A stretch of DNA of 64,000 bases, taken from positions 28,986,111 through 29,050,110 of the forward strand of contig JARWKL010000010.1 of assembly GCA_029961685.1 (NCBI GenBank), read 5' to 3'. How positions within the stretch are numbered: the stretch's first letter is position 1; the number at the start of each line of letters is the position of its first letter. Below the pieces are notes generated by a model. That model was given only the letters and a program-made list of their open reading frames with translations. It ran no database searches and was not told where the DNA came from. This stretch comes from Aristolochia californica. Lineage: Eukaryota > Streptophyta > Magnoliopsida > Piperales > Aristolochiaceae. Shown here one piece after another: positions 1-11,082 of the stretch. The position numbers were made by a program, and so were the translations under genes.

Positions 1-1042
1 AAAGAGGTTCGTACAGCAGCAGAAAACTTCAACTTCTGAGCTATTTTAGGCTATCAAGAACGAGACTTTATATGGAGAATTATATATCAAAAGAAAGATC
101 TCTAGGAACACTGTCATTACCTCTCAGCTTGAGGGGGAGAAGTAGAAGAAGTAAAAGAAAGAGCAAAGAAAATTGAATATAAAGAAAATTCTGACTCGCA
201 GTAATAATTGGGATACTCGCATCGGATTATTTCATGGGTCCTTTTACAAGGATTTTATTATTTTGGTTCATGTTATATGGGCCTAGACCCATTTCAGCTA
301 CAGTTATTGTGTTTCTTTGGATGAGACATTATTATTGAAGAACTGGTGGCCTCAACATTCTATCTTCTTCTTTACCTGTTACCTATTGGTTATCTTACAA
401 CCATACTCCTACCATCCTTTATTTGACTCTCACATACTTCTTTGGGCCAACCTCTTGCGTGTTGCTTCGGTTGGGAGTTTAAGTCCATCATGATTGGGTG
501 TCTTAAGTCCATTGAGACTTTATATATATATACATGTGGGTCTTTTATCGCCGTCTTGTGAATGATAGGCATTTATCACCTATTTCTACCTGTGAGAGTT
601 GGTGCCCGGGTTGGGACACCATGATGGAGGAGTTTATTACTACATATATGTTACCCCCCTTAATTGGCATTTATTACTCATTCCACTTGAGAGTCATTGT
701 CTTGTGGAGGGACACGGTGATGGAGGAGTTTTACTACACTTCTGAGCACTACGTATAAACCCACTACCTACGAAAGATAGGAGTGCCACTACCTAAGAAT
801 GATAGGAGTGTGCCCTACATCTAGCATGGGTTATGACTGGAGTATGGAGCAATGTCATACAACTTGGAGTGATTTTACTCTCACTTATCTTTTGCCAGCT
901 GGGACTCTTGGAAGAGAGCACCATCTTGAGGGGGAGTGTTGGAGCATATGGAGGACTGCCATTTTATACGAGAAGATCCTATATATCATTTGTAGCAAGC
1001 TGGGAGTTCATGATATTTTTTTACCCCCGACTTGAGGGGGAG

Positions 1043-1447
1043 TGTTGGAAGATGGGCCCAAACTCATAAGACCAAGGAAGGCCCACATATCCAAGAGTGT
1101 TGGAAGATGGGTCCAAGCCCATAAGATATGGCACCCACCATGTTCACGTGACGTGGCATAAGAAGTCTTACACAATAAGAAGTTTAACAGAGCACGATTA
1201 TTATGGAAGCAGGTCTCATAGAGGAGTTTCAGTTTAAAGGTGTTTTAGTCATGTTAATCTTCTATTTATATTGGGTTATTTAATTATGCTAGGACTTATC
1301 TTTAAGTGTTAGAGATTGGGTGTAATTGGGACAAGGGTAGTTTAATTATAATTGGACTCAAATACTTTCCTCTATTATAAATAGAGGTTAATGTACTCTA
1401 ATTATACTAAGTTAATGAAGTATTTCTCTTTTCAATAAATTCAACAC
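1043..1447 (+). repeat. LTR with internal ~55-bp tandem repeat
   Basis: The repeat starts TGTTGGAAGATGGG just after a polypurine tract and ends AATTCAACA, so the ends form the inverted TGTTG/CAACA expected of an LTR. The first ~55 bases (TGTTGGAAGATGGGCCCAA to CCAAGAG) are repeated directly at 1098. The same tandem unit opens the LTRs at 16964 and 19736. The downstream half differs from those LTRs, so this is a related but diverged subfamily. Confidence 0.6.
1376..1383 (+). promoter_or_regulatory. TATA box of the LTR promoter
   Basis: TATAAATA followed by GAGG sits about 65 bases before the LTR 3' end, in the position expected for the U3 core promoter of a plant LTR. This is a motif reading only. 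Confidence 0.45.
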
Positions 1448-4400
1448 GACTGAGGATGCATCAGTTTTAATTGCTACATTTGGTAAGGTTCTTAATACTT
1501 CCACTCCTTGTAGAAATAGTGAATGGATAATTGATTCTAGTGTTACCGATCATATGACCTTTGACAATCATCATGTTAAAATTATGAAACCATCTGAATA
1601 TTATATCGTATCTACAACAAATGGTACTCCCTCTCACTCTGCATTGTATTGTGATTATTTGGCCTAACCTTTGTGTTTTTAAGGATATTCGAACCCGGAA
1701 GACAATTGGTTATGGTACTAGAAGGGGGAAGCTCTATTACCTTGATATGAAGCCAGAGAGTTCTCATAAGTTAGCTCAAGCAATCTCCGTGAATAGATTT
1801 GCAGATTCTGAAATTTGGTTATGCATAAACGGTTGAGTCACTTATCCTTTGGTTATTTAAAGAAATTGTTTCCAAAAATCTTTGTTAGATTATCTGTTTT
1901 AGATTTTAAGTGTGATGTATGTGAATTGGCCAAAAGCCATCGTGTTCTATTTCAAATAAGCATAAATAGGAGTCCAAAACCCTTTATGATTATCTACGTT
2001 GATGTATGGGGTCTATCAAATATAACCTCTCTTAGTGATAAACGGTGGTTTATTTCCTTTATTGATGATCACACCCGTATGACTTGGATTTGCTTAATGA
2101 AATCAAAAAGTGAAGTTAGTTCACTATTCAAACAATTTCACAGAACGATAGCCACTCAGTACCTTTCTACAATACAAACTCTCTACAACGACAATGGTGA
2201 TCATGGTATTACTCATCAAACTACTTGTTCGTACACCCCTTAGAAAAATGGGGTTGCGGATCGAAAGAACTGTCACCTTCTTGAGGTTGTTCGTGCTTCC
2301 TTGTTTGAATTTCATATGTCGGCTAGTTACTGGGGTGAATCCATCACAACTACAAATTTTCTTATCTACTGAATACCCTTGAGTGCGTTGCAATTTCAAA
2401 CTCCCTGGAGTGTTCTTCATGAAACCATAAGTTCACATACTATGCCGAATCTGCCACCTAGAGTTTTTGGGTGTGTAGCCTTTATTCATCTCCTTAAGCC
2501 ATTGAGAAATAAATTGGAACCCCGAACTCTCAAGTGTTTCTTTGTTAGTTATGCTCAACATAAAAAAGGTTATCGTTGTTATCATCCTCCCTCTCACAAA
2601 TTGTATGTCACTCTTGATGTGGTATTTCACGAAGATAACATATATTATTCTACTCCCGAGTCTTCAACTCAGGTGGACAACATGATTGAATTCCAGACCC
2701 TTAATCATCATTTGGACACCTTGGATACTACAAGTGGTAAGTATTTAGATTACAGCAGTGAACATCAAAATGATACAAATGAGCATAATTCACAGAATGG
2801 AGACAGTAAAGACCAGATGGAAGTGATTCAACCAGAGTCTCAGTCGACATCTTTCCCTCTTCATAAAGTACCAGTGGATCAATTATTTTCTAAGTCCGAG
2901 TCCATGCCTAAGCCTCATGTAAGTTCCGAAACTCAACTAAGAGTGCTACCTTATCGAACCACAAGAGGAAAACCTAGAGTTAATTATAAACCTCTTCTCA
3001 CCTCTAAATCTTAGTATCCCATGCATAATTTTGTGTCTTAACATAGATTGTCAAAGGCAAATGAAGTATTTATGAATCAATTATATGCTATATCTATTCC
3101 TAATAGTGTGTAGGAAGCCTTGAAAGATCCAAAGTGGAAAGAAGCTATGAATGAAGAAATGAGGTCCCTCCAAAAGAATTCGACATGGGAAGTGGTTGAC
3201 CTACCTGTAGAAAATACACCAGTCGGATGCAAGTGGGTATTTACCATTAAATATAAAGCCGATGTCACCATTGAAAGGTTCAAAGCAAGGTTTGTCACCA
3301 AAGGATATACTCAAACCTACGGGATTGATTACACTGAGACATTCCCACCAGTGGTCAAAATCAATACTGTTCGAACTCTAATATCTTTAGCCGTGAATCT
3401 TGACTGGCCCTTATGTTAAAAATGCATTTGTGCACGAAGATCTCCAAGAAGCAGTATATATGGAATTACCACCCGAATGTATTATGCAAACCAAAGAATG
3501 CAAACAAGTATGCAAACTAAGGAAGTCCCTATAAGGTTTGAAGCAGTCCCCGAGGGCGTGGTTTGGAAGGTTCACCGATTTTATAAAATCTATCAGATAC
3601 AAGGAAAGCAACTCGAATCATAATTTCTTCCTAAAATCTAACAAGAAAACAATATCAACTCTTATTGTGTATGTTAATGATACGATAGTAACTGGGAATG
3701 ATCCAGAAGAAAAGAAAACATTGCAAAGTCATCTTTCCAGAGAGTTTGAAATGAAAGATCTTGGTTACTTTAAATATTTTCTTGGTATTGAAGTGCCAAG
3801 ATCGAAGGAAGGAATTTTTCTATCTCAACGAAAATATGCTTTGGACTTGTTGAAGGAAATTGGTATGACAACATGTAGTCTAGCCAATACTCCCATGGTA
3901 GAAAATCTAAAACAGGGAACACGTTCAGATCAAGTCCCTAGTAACAAGGAACTTTATCAAAGACTAGTCGAGAGGTTAATATATCTAGCACATACCAGAC
4001 CAGATTTAGCTTATGTACTAAGTGTGGTTAGTCAATTTATGCACTCTCTAAGTGAAGAACATATGAATGTCGTCAACCGTATCTTGCAATACTTGAAACC
4101 ATCTCCAGGGAAAGGAATTTTATTTTAAAAAGGAGACGACTTGAAAATTGAAGGTTATACCAATGCCTATTGGGAATAGAGGATCGACGATCTACATCTG
4201 GATACTTTACATTTGTAGGTGAAAATTTGGTCACTTGGAGAAGTAAGAAAAAAGAGGTGGTGGCTAGATCGCCAGCTAAAGCTGAATACAGGGGAATGGC
4301 CAAGGCAATATGTGAATTATTATGGATCTAGAATCTGATACAAGAACTGCACATTGAGCAAACAAGTCTTATGAAATTATATTGTTATAGTAAGGCAATA

Positions 4401-4619
4401 TGTGGTATTGCCCACAACCCAGTTCAACATGATAGAACTAAACACGTTGAAGTTGATATACACTTTATCAAGGAAAAGCTAGAAGCAAGAATCATTGAAG
4501 TACCACATGTTCGATCTCAAGATCAACTTGCCGATGTATTGACCAAGGCAGTGTCTTACCGAGCTTTTAACAATTGTCTTGACCAGTTAGGCATGAGTGA
4601 TATCTATGCACCAACTTGA
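1448..4619 (+). pseudogene. Ty1/copia polyprotein remnant (protease, integrase, RT, RNase H)
   Basis: Domain order is protease, integrase, RT, RNase H, which defines copia. It lies in several frames with many stops. The protease shows WIIDSSVTDHMT, where the catalytic DSG is now DSS. The integrase zinc region (HKRLSHLSFGYLKK then CDVCELAKSHR) is near 1818-1950. The integrase core has YVDVWG and NDNG, but the NGVAERKN motif reads NGVADRKN, so the third catalytic acid is Asp. RT begins near 3120 (WKEAMNEEMRSLQKNSTWEV) and its active site reads YVNDTIVTG instead of YVDD. RNase H follows to a stop at 4617-4619. Gag is missing on the left, where the preceding LTR cuts in. It is dead and old. The matching 5' LTR and gag of this family are at 34276-35038. 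Confidence 0.85.
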
Positions 4620-4626
4620 GGGGGAG

Positions 4627-4823
4627 TGTTGAAATTTCTTCCCGTATACAGAAATATATTCTTTCCATATTCTGAAAAATCCTATAATCCCTGTAATTGT
4701 GTAATCACTATAATCTCTCTCAATCCTTCCGTGTATAGATTATTATAATCTGTAAATCGGCTATTTACGCAAGACGATGTGAATATCAACACAACGAAAA
4801 TTAAAATCTTATTTTTGAGTACA
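4627..4823 (+). repeat. 3' LTR of the copia element
   Basis: It begins TGTTGAAATTTCTTCC directly after the polypurine tract CTTGAGGGGGAG and ends ...GAGTACA. It matches the LTR at 34276-34462 along its length (shared core 'ccctgtaattgtgtaatcac' and 'aaatcggctattta'). The right flank continues as ribosomal protein S7 exon sequence, so the copia element sits inside that gene. Confidence 0.7.
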
Positions 4824-5169
4824 TCAACTTGGCTGCATAATAAAAAAAATAACAAGCAAAGCAAGGTCAGAACAAAACTTTGAATTCTATGAGAAAAATG
4901 AAAATGGAAAAAAATGGCAGTCAAATGAATTCATTATCCTCACACAATAGAATTAATATAAAGATCTTTCAGGTCACTCTTCAGCTCGTGATTGGTATTC
5001 TCCAAATTAAAGGATGACTGCAAAGAAAGATATATTAAGAATAAAAGAACCCAAACCCACAACCATGTAATATGATCTAGCATTGGTATTGAACCTGAGC
5101 AACTGAATCTTCAAACTCAGGAGGCTCAACACCTTTGTCCTTCAAGATTTTCCTCCTCGCTGTATACAT
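4824..5169 (-). pseudogene. Ribosomal protein S7 (eS7) gene fragment, 5' exons
   Basis: On the minus strand an ATG at 5169 opens an exon to 5095 reading [19 protein letters not shown] then EDSVAQ, the start of plant 40S protein S7. It ends at a GT donor. An AG acceptor then opens 5017-4940: SSFNLENTNHELKSDLKD then LYINS, again S7. A third acceptor (TATGCAG, 4833-4839) starts a stub encoding the QVD of S7, cut by the copia LTR at 4823. The upstream side has an acceptor TTTTCAG before the ATG, so a 5' UTR intron existed. The protein is interrupted and lacks its C-terminal two thirds here. The next exons, continuing at IAENRKAVV, are found at 33919-34275. Confidence 0.85.
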
Positions 5170-6049
5170 ATTGGTTGTTCTTTGAATCTGAAAATTTTCT
5201 AGAGGCAACAATGCAACTAGCACCTACAGTACTGTCCGGTAATGAATGTTTTACTGTATATTGGATGACCAAAAAAATAGATTAACATGGCTAGAACCAT
5301 GGCGCTCCATCTTATATGCAGTACCCTAGTCCTCACAAGCGCACACAATGTAGCTCCGAGTACAAAGATAGTTATTAAAGACATCACGTGCTTTCCCATT
5401 AACCGTTTTCCAATACTTAATCAACTACTTGAAGTTGATCTGTAGAGGTAGAGAGACAAATCATTCGATCCATAACTATTGATCATTATTAACTTAATGA
5501 AACGCCTTTAATGCACCATATAAGCGAAAATTGGCACACCCCATTCATTTAGATATGACATCTAAACCTTATTTCAAACACTGCAAAAACACGTCCTAAG
5601 GCTGAAATTTCCTTCTATGTCATGTTTCCTGCCTGAGATTCAAAACTGGAAAGTTTCCAAGTTTCTGAACTAGAAACTTCCAAGTTTAGATAGAGAATAA
5701 CTTGGAAATCTTCCAAGCCTAGCCTAGGAATCTTCCCTCATTGGCTAAGTTTCCAATTTCTGAATCATTCAAAAATTGTAATGATGGCCAAGGAATGATG
5801 GGAATAGTTTTGAGTTCCAAAACGTATCATGGTTTGACAACCCAGAGGAAGAACATAACCAAAACCATATATGAAATCAACTTTAGATTACTTACCACCC
5901 AATCTGAAATAACTGCCACGAAAATTGTACTAACGCTTTCACTTCGTTGATCAATTGAAGCAAAGGAGACGAGATCCGATCTTGGCCTGCCTATCTCTGG
6001 TGGCTATGTAACCGAGCAAAGAGATTAGGTCATGGAGTCCTGAAAATCA
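5170..6049. other. No gene found: S7 upstream flank and retroelement leader
   Basis: The first ~200 bases are presumably 5' UTR and promoter of the S7 fragment. The rest, read on the minus strand, lies inside an LTR element whose primer site is at 6050-6063. No conserved coding domain is visible, and the short ORFs have no recognisable motifs. Confidence 0.4.
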
Positions 6050-6354
6050 CAACTCTAATACCATGTTGATTTTCAGGATTCCATAGGTAAGCAAACGAGA
6101 GAAGGAAGGAGGAAGAAGAAAGCAAAGAGAATATGATACACGTCCAAGAGAGAGGAGAGAAGAGTACGTGAAGGAAAGAGGAGGAAATAAATTAGGGTTT
6201 TGGACTTAGTCCAAACCCTTCCCCATAAGTTATATCTATAGGTATCAAAAGTATCAATATTATAAGTATACCCTTCACCCTAATAAGAGTGAATAAGAGA
6301 CAAAAAATGTAAATTAATTACATTAGTGACACCCTAATTACATCGTATCTTCCA
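6050..6354 (-). repeat. Minus-strand LTR with adjacent primer binding site
   Basis: Read on the minus strand, the stretch 6354-6064 starts TGGAAGATACGATG and ends AAAATCAACA. It is followed at once by TGGTATTAGAG, close to the TGGTATCAGAG complement of initiator tRNA-Met. This is the layout of a 5' LTR plus PBS of an element running leftward. No second LTR is recognisable, so the element is truncated. The left boundary of the LTR is approximate. Confidence 0.5.
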
Positions 6355-7349
6355 AAGAGCCATATATGTGTTTTTGTCCCTTATTGTATCATTATTGTTC
6401 ATTTTGGAATGGATCAGTTTCTTATCTTTTCATGAAATGATTAAGAATGTTAATATTCTTACCAATTAAATTAGGTATGGAAGAAGACAAGATTGTATGG
6501 CCATCTACCAAAATGTTTAAAAAAGTGAAGTTTTTGGTTATGGTTCATTTGATAAGCTCCAAATTAGATCATGAAACGGGAATTGTGTTAAGCGAAGCAA
6601 ACATCTTCTCTAGTCTTGTTTCAGTTGTTGTCTCTTGTACTGCCATTCCTCCTAACCACTGAAAACATCTCCTTTTACGGAGCAAAGAGAAGAAGGGTTG
6701 CTTCCAGTGGAGAAAATTCTGAGACAACTGCAATAGTTATGTAATTGGAGGTATACATTTATTTTATTCTCATATGATATTTAAGTTGTAATGAACCTGC
6801 TTTGTATTTTTTGATCACTAAAGGATTGTCATGCATATTACAATGTCGTATAACCATTTTGTTAATATCAGCCAAGATCCTTCTTTAAGAAGATACTATA
6901 TCCAGATAAGATTTCTCAACAGAGGTCATTTATCTCCATGTTGATATCCATCTGGACTGTATTGCTTGGACCTGCATGTGTCATCCTATTGTAGAAGCTA
7001 ATTTCTTGCCCAAATGAAAAAGGCCACTAACTCTAGTAGGTGAACACAATTTTTTTATTTTTTTATTGGTTGAGGGGATCCTTGTATTATGAACAACAAA
7101 TTGTGTTGATGTTTGCTTCATTTGTTAGGCATCTTTATAACTAAGGTCTTTTGTGACGCCATGTCAAGGATCAAATGAAAGGCGAAAAGATCTATACCAT
7201 TGCAACTATTGCAACAAAATTTGTATTCTCTATTTGTTATTAATGGCCTGCACATATATGCTCAGTTTTTAGCCTTGATAGAAGAATAGAAATGACAAGA
7301 GATTCTTAAATGCTAAGGTAAATCCTCAATACCTTGCAATTCTCATATG
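6355..7349. other. No gene found
   Basis: AT-rich sequence with short unrelated ORFs (for example 6447-6662) and no recognisable domain. It may contain decayed upstream sequence of the S15a pseudogene, but I could not identify the missing N-terminal exon. Confidence 0.4.
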
Positions 7350-7678
7350 TGTGATATTGAATTCCTTCGGCCGTCTTCAAAAGTGATCATTAAGTTCTTC
7401 CTTGTCATGCAGAAGCATGGTTATATAGTAGAATTTGAGTGGGTTGATGATCACAGGGCTGATAAAATTGTGGTAAATTTGAATTGTAGGTTGAACAAGG
7501 GTGGTGTTATTAGTCCTCATTTTTATGTTGGTGTCAAGGAGATTGAATCATGGACAGCAAGGCTGCTCCCATCTAGATAGTTTGGTTACGTTGTCTTGAC
7601 AACATATGTAGGGATTTTGGATCATGATGAGGCGAGAAGAAGAATGTTGGTGCTAAAGTGATAGGTTTCTTTTACTAA
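7350..7678 (+). pseudogene. Ribosomal protein S15a (uS8) pseudogene
   Basis: The reading [20 protein letters not shown], then [37 protein letters not shown] and LLPSR, is unmistakably 40S protein S15a. The first ~30 residues are missing. After LLPSR the expected Gln codon is TAG. The sequence then continues FGYVVLTT, GILDHDEARR, loses one base in the ARRKN region, and ends in a second frame as GAKVIGFFY with TAA at 7676-7678, the true family C-terminus. It is therefore a pseudogene by truncation, a stop and a frameshift. No intron is seen within the preserved part, so a processed copy is possible. Confidence 0.88.
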
Positions 7679-8283
7679 AATTGTTGTTGAAGAGTATGTT
7701 TGAAGAGTTTTGAATCTCACTGGGAAAAGGCTGTTCTGATTTTTATATCCACTTGAGTTTTTTCCCTCACCTAAGTTTGATTTTCAGCTTGTTCACATTT
7801 CATGAAGTTGTTGTAAGCCATTCAAACTATTTGATTATAAGTTGGTTGTCAACCATTCAAAAAAATAAAAAGTAAAAAGAATTCCTTCGTCACACAGGTA
7901 CACATTAATTAGATGATGAGGCTACGGTCTCTCTCTCTCTCAGAAAACATCTCTTTCCTTTATCTACTTTTCCTCTGATCTTTACCAACTGGTAAGCCTG
8001 TGGATCTTTTATGGCTAGGCAAATTGATAGCCTGAGGAAGCTGTTAGTCTTTGAAATTGAGTGGATTTTACCTGATATGCATCATGTTTACTGTTTAGTC
8101 TTTTTGACACAAATGACTTCTAAGGCTAGTTTAGTTGGAAAAAATAAATTTATCTATATTGCTGATTTATGCTTTTTACAGGTTGGTTAGAATTTGAACC
8201 AATGACCACATCTAAATGAACTAGCTCAATGCTGCAAGGTAAATTAGGTGAAGGATAATAACAAGTATTGCAACTTTGAAAGC
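7679..8283. other. No gene found
   Basis: AT-rich spacer between the S15a pseudogene and the hAT element, with a short CT run near 7930. I see no coding or structured feature. Confidence 0.4.
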
Positions 8284-8744
8284 ATCACTGCTAGGGGTGG
8301 CTTCAAACCAATCCGGCTCGCGAGCGGCTTGAGTTCGGCTAGGTGTCGGCTCGGTTCGATTCGTTATATCTCGAGCTCGAGCTGAGCTCGAGATCATAAA
8401 TGGGCTTGTTTAGATTAACGAACCGAGCTCGAGCAGAGCCAGGTTTGGCTCCGACTCATTAATTTAATGAGCGGCGATTCGGGAATCGGGGGGATTTGGA
8501 AATTTTTTTGGGAAAGAAAGTCCCGTCTCTTCCATTTCGTCTTGCTGCCTACGAAACTCATACTTCTCTGCCATTTCCATGTCGTTTCAGCATGATTTTC
8601 TCATGGAAATCGTTGTCCATCGGCGGGTATTCATGGGAAATGGGAGATTTTGGTCTTCAAATCCTTCGTTCTCCCTCTCCCTCTTTGATTGCCCAATCTC
8701 TATCAAAATTTTCAATTTTTTTGTCTATGATTTCTTCCTCTTCT

Positions 8745-10345
8745 ATCTTCTTCCTCTTCGATTTCTTCATCCAAAGTTCTTCCTCGCCGAAGAATGAAAG
8801 CGACGGTCCGACGGGAGTTAAGCTTTTTATTTAATGTTTTGTTATATTTGTGTCACCGAACTAACCCTACAAAATCTCTAACTCTCGCTTCATTTCAGCA
8901 GTGCTCCTTCATTCTTGGAAAGGTTTTGGAGATATCCCCGAACGGCGAACACTCTCTGTTTCTATAATTGTTGATTTTTTTTTTCAGTTTTATCTTCTGT
9001 ACGTTTTCTTCCTTTGCGATTTCGGTGTTGATTTTTGTTTTTCATTTTTATCTTCTGTACGTTTTCTTCCTCGGCGATTTCAGTGTTGATTTTTTTTTCA
9101 TTTTTATCTTCTGTACGTTTTCTTCCTCTGCGATTTCAGTGTTATTTTTTTTTCATGTTTATTTTTTGTACATTTTCTTCTTCTGCGATTTCGGTGTTGA
9201 TTCGAGCAAGACACAACAATGATCTTTTGATCAATATTTGAATGATTTGATTATGAAAGCCACCCCTACCGGCGACCATGTTTATGCCAGGTTATGTGAT
9301 AGGGGAGACAATTAAGAGCAAATGATTGTTGATATTCGTCCTTAGTGTTTATCTTTCTCATATCACTGTGCTTGTTACTCATATAATGGTGTTAAATGAA
9401 AATACTTGAGGTAAGGATTACTTGCAGAAAACTAGAACGCTTGGTTCCGTGGTTAACCTTTTCAACTGTTTCAAAAAAATCTTCTTCAAATCCAATGAAC
9501 CTCTATGTTTAGGCTTTTGCTAACTGTAAAGTTTCCCTGGGCAAATAAGGCAGTCAATATATCTTCCTTCTTCTTATTTTTAACTTGTTCATTTTTTTTT
9601 AAGTATGTCTGAGTTGCTTAATATATTTCGAGCTAGAACTTTTAGTCATTTACTCAATAGAGGCTCAGCTAGAATGTTTGCGAGAAATGCGAGGATAATT
9701 ACGTTCTTATACCATGTTTTCTATTTATTCTGTTTGAATTTTACACCTCTCTTACCAGTGAAATTTCGTCCAATCACAAAAGGAATACGCATGATAGGAA
9801 ATTTTTCTAGCTGAACTCTTCCTATTCCTAAATATAATATTGTGGCCCATAGAACAACCATAATAATTAAATTGTTGTTCACCAAAACAAAAATCTTTTT
9901 TATGCATATGGAACTCAACCCAATTCTGTTATGTTAGACTAGTAACAAGTTTAGTAAGCATGTATTCATCATACATATCAGAACAGAACATTTCGGAATA
10001 CAGTACAAAATTTTTATTTTTAGACCCAATATTTCGTTGAATTGATATGTTAGATACATACGGATGTAAATTATCTCTCTTTTTTTAAATTGATTTTTAT
10101 CCTTCATCTTCGATTTCTTCATCCGAAGTTCTTCCTCGCTGACAAGACGAAAGCAACGGTCCGACGGGAGGTAAGATTTTTATGTAATGTTCTGTTTTTT
10201 TTTTGTCGCCGACCTGACCCTACAAAATTTCTAACTCTCACTTCGTTTCAGCAATGCTCCTTCATTCTTGGAAAGACTTTTGGCGATATCCTCGAATGAC
10301 GAACACTCTTTCTGTTCTGTAAGTGTTGATTTTTTTTTTCATTTT
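8745..10345 (+). repeat. Two ~235-bp direct repeats inside the hAT element
   Basis: Segments near 8745-8975 and 10105-10345 share a long run of matches: 'cgatttcttcatcc.aagttcttcctcg', 'cggtccgacggga', 'tgctccttcattcttggaaag', 'cgaacactct'. The 1.1 kb between them may be an insertion or the product of an unequal tandem duplication within the element's 5' leader. Confidence 0.65.
8969..9200 (+). repeat. Minisatellite, four ~57-bp units
   Basis: Each unit reads roughly GTTGATTTTTTTTTCATTTT then ATCTTCTGTACGTTTTCTTCC and TCTGCGATTTCAGT. Four imperfect copies are in series. The second hAT copy keeps about three (36230-36370). Confidence 0.75.
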
Positions 10346-11082
10346 TATCATTAATTTCTTGGTATTGAGGTTGAATTTCATCAGAATATTAGAAGAGAAT
10401 GTTGATGTGCTTATTTCCTTCTCTTAGAAGTTTTAAAATTTATATATAAAAGAAGGATTGGTATATTGGACTGAAAACTATTGGGTGCAGGGTTATAGAC
10501 TCTAAGAGACCCCGCTGCATTGAAAGACAAGGGTCATTCCCAATTGTCACAACGTCACGTACCTTTCTCTAAGAATAGACAAGTTTGATAAAACAAGATT
10601 AGGCCTAATAATAGACTCCTTAAAAATAGGGGGAGAGAGAGAGAGACAGAGAGAGAGAGTCATTGAAAAATAAATCATCCAGATATAACAGGATAATGAT
10701 TACCTCATATATTTTTTAGAGATAAAAGAAAGTTAAAGGTTAGGTTTATTTGGGTAATTTTGAACGAATGTTAAAGGTCAGGGGTATTTGGGTAATTTTA
10801 TTTTAGGATATTGTTTTCTAAAGTTGTAGTTAATGTAGAAACCTCCCTAAGGAGGTACATACAAGTTCCTACTTCAGCACTTTTGAATCTTTTGATAATC
10901 TTGCTTTGTCTTTTTCTATCAATGTCATTAAAGTGTCCCCCCTAGAATTGTTAATCTTCATAGGCATTGTTCTCCTTATTGCTGATAAGTATCTTAAATT
11001 ATGTGTAAGATCTTTGTTGTTTGGATTGCTTTATTTTCTTTATGTTTTTAATTTGTAATTTTGTTTGTTTGTAGAAGTAAGA

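Larger units (their letters stand above)
1..1447 (+). mobile_element. 3' end of an LTR retrotransposon (non-coding internal tail plus LTR)
   Basis: No conserved protein is visible. The stretch 230-1042 matches the 3' internal part of the element at 19190-19735: both have 'gggcctagaccca', a 'gagacattattattgaag'-like string, and the tail 'cttgagggggagtgttgg'. The last is a polypurine tract running straight into an LTR. The left end lies outside the window, so its target duplication cannot be checked. The right end abuts the copia polyprotein remnant at 1448, so this element probably inserted into the copia element. It is likely a non-autonomous, LARD-like family. Confidence 0.6.

Noticed and set aside
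5217..5399. A 60-aa hydrophobic minus-strand ORF
   Set aside because: In the upstream region of the S7 fragment; too short and with no homologue that I recognise.
8292..9267. A possible separate ~1-kb hAT ending at GCCACCCCTA near 9258-9267
   Set aside because: The right flank (CCGGCGAC) does not match ATCACTGC, while the terminus at 14089 does. The same internal string is also present in hAT copy 2.
9605..9814. A 69-aa ORF conserved at 36773-37105
   Set aside because: Lies in the hAT leader upstream of the transposase in both hAT copies. Conservation follows from duplication, and no motif supports a second transposon protein.
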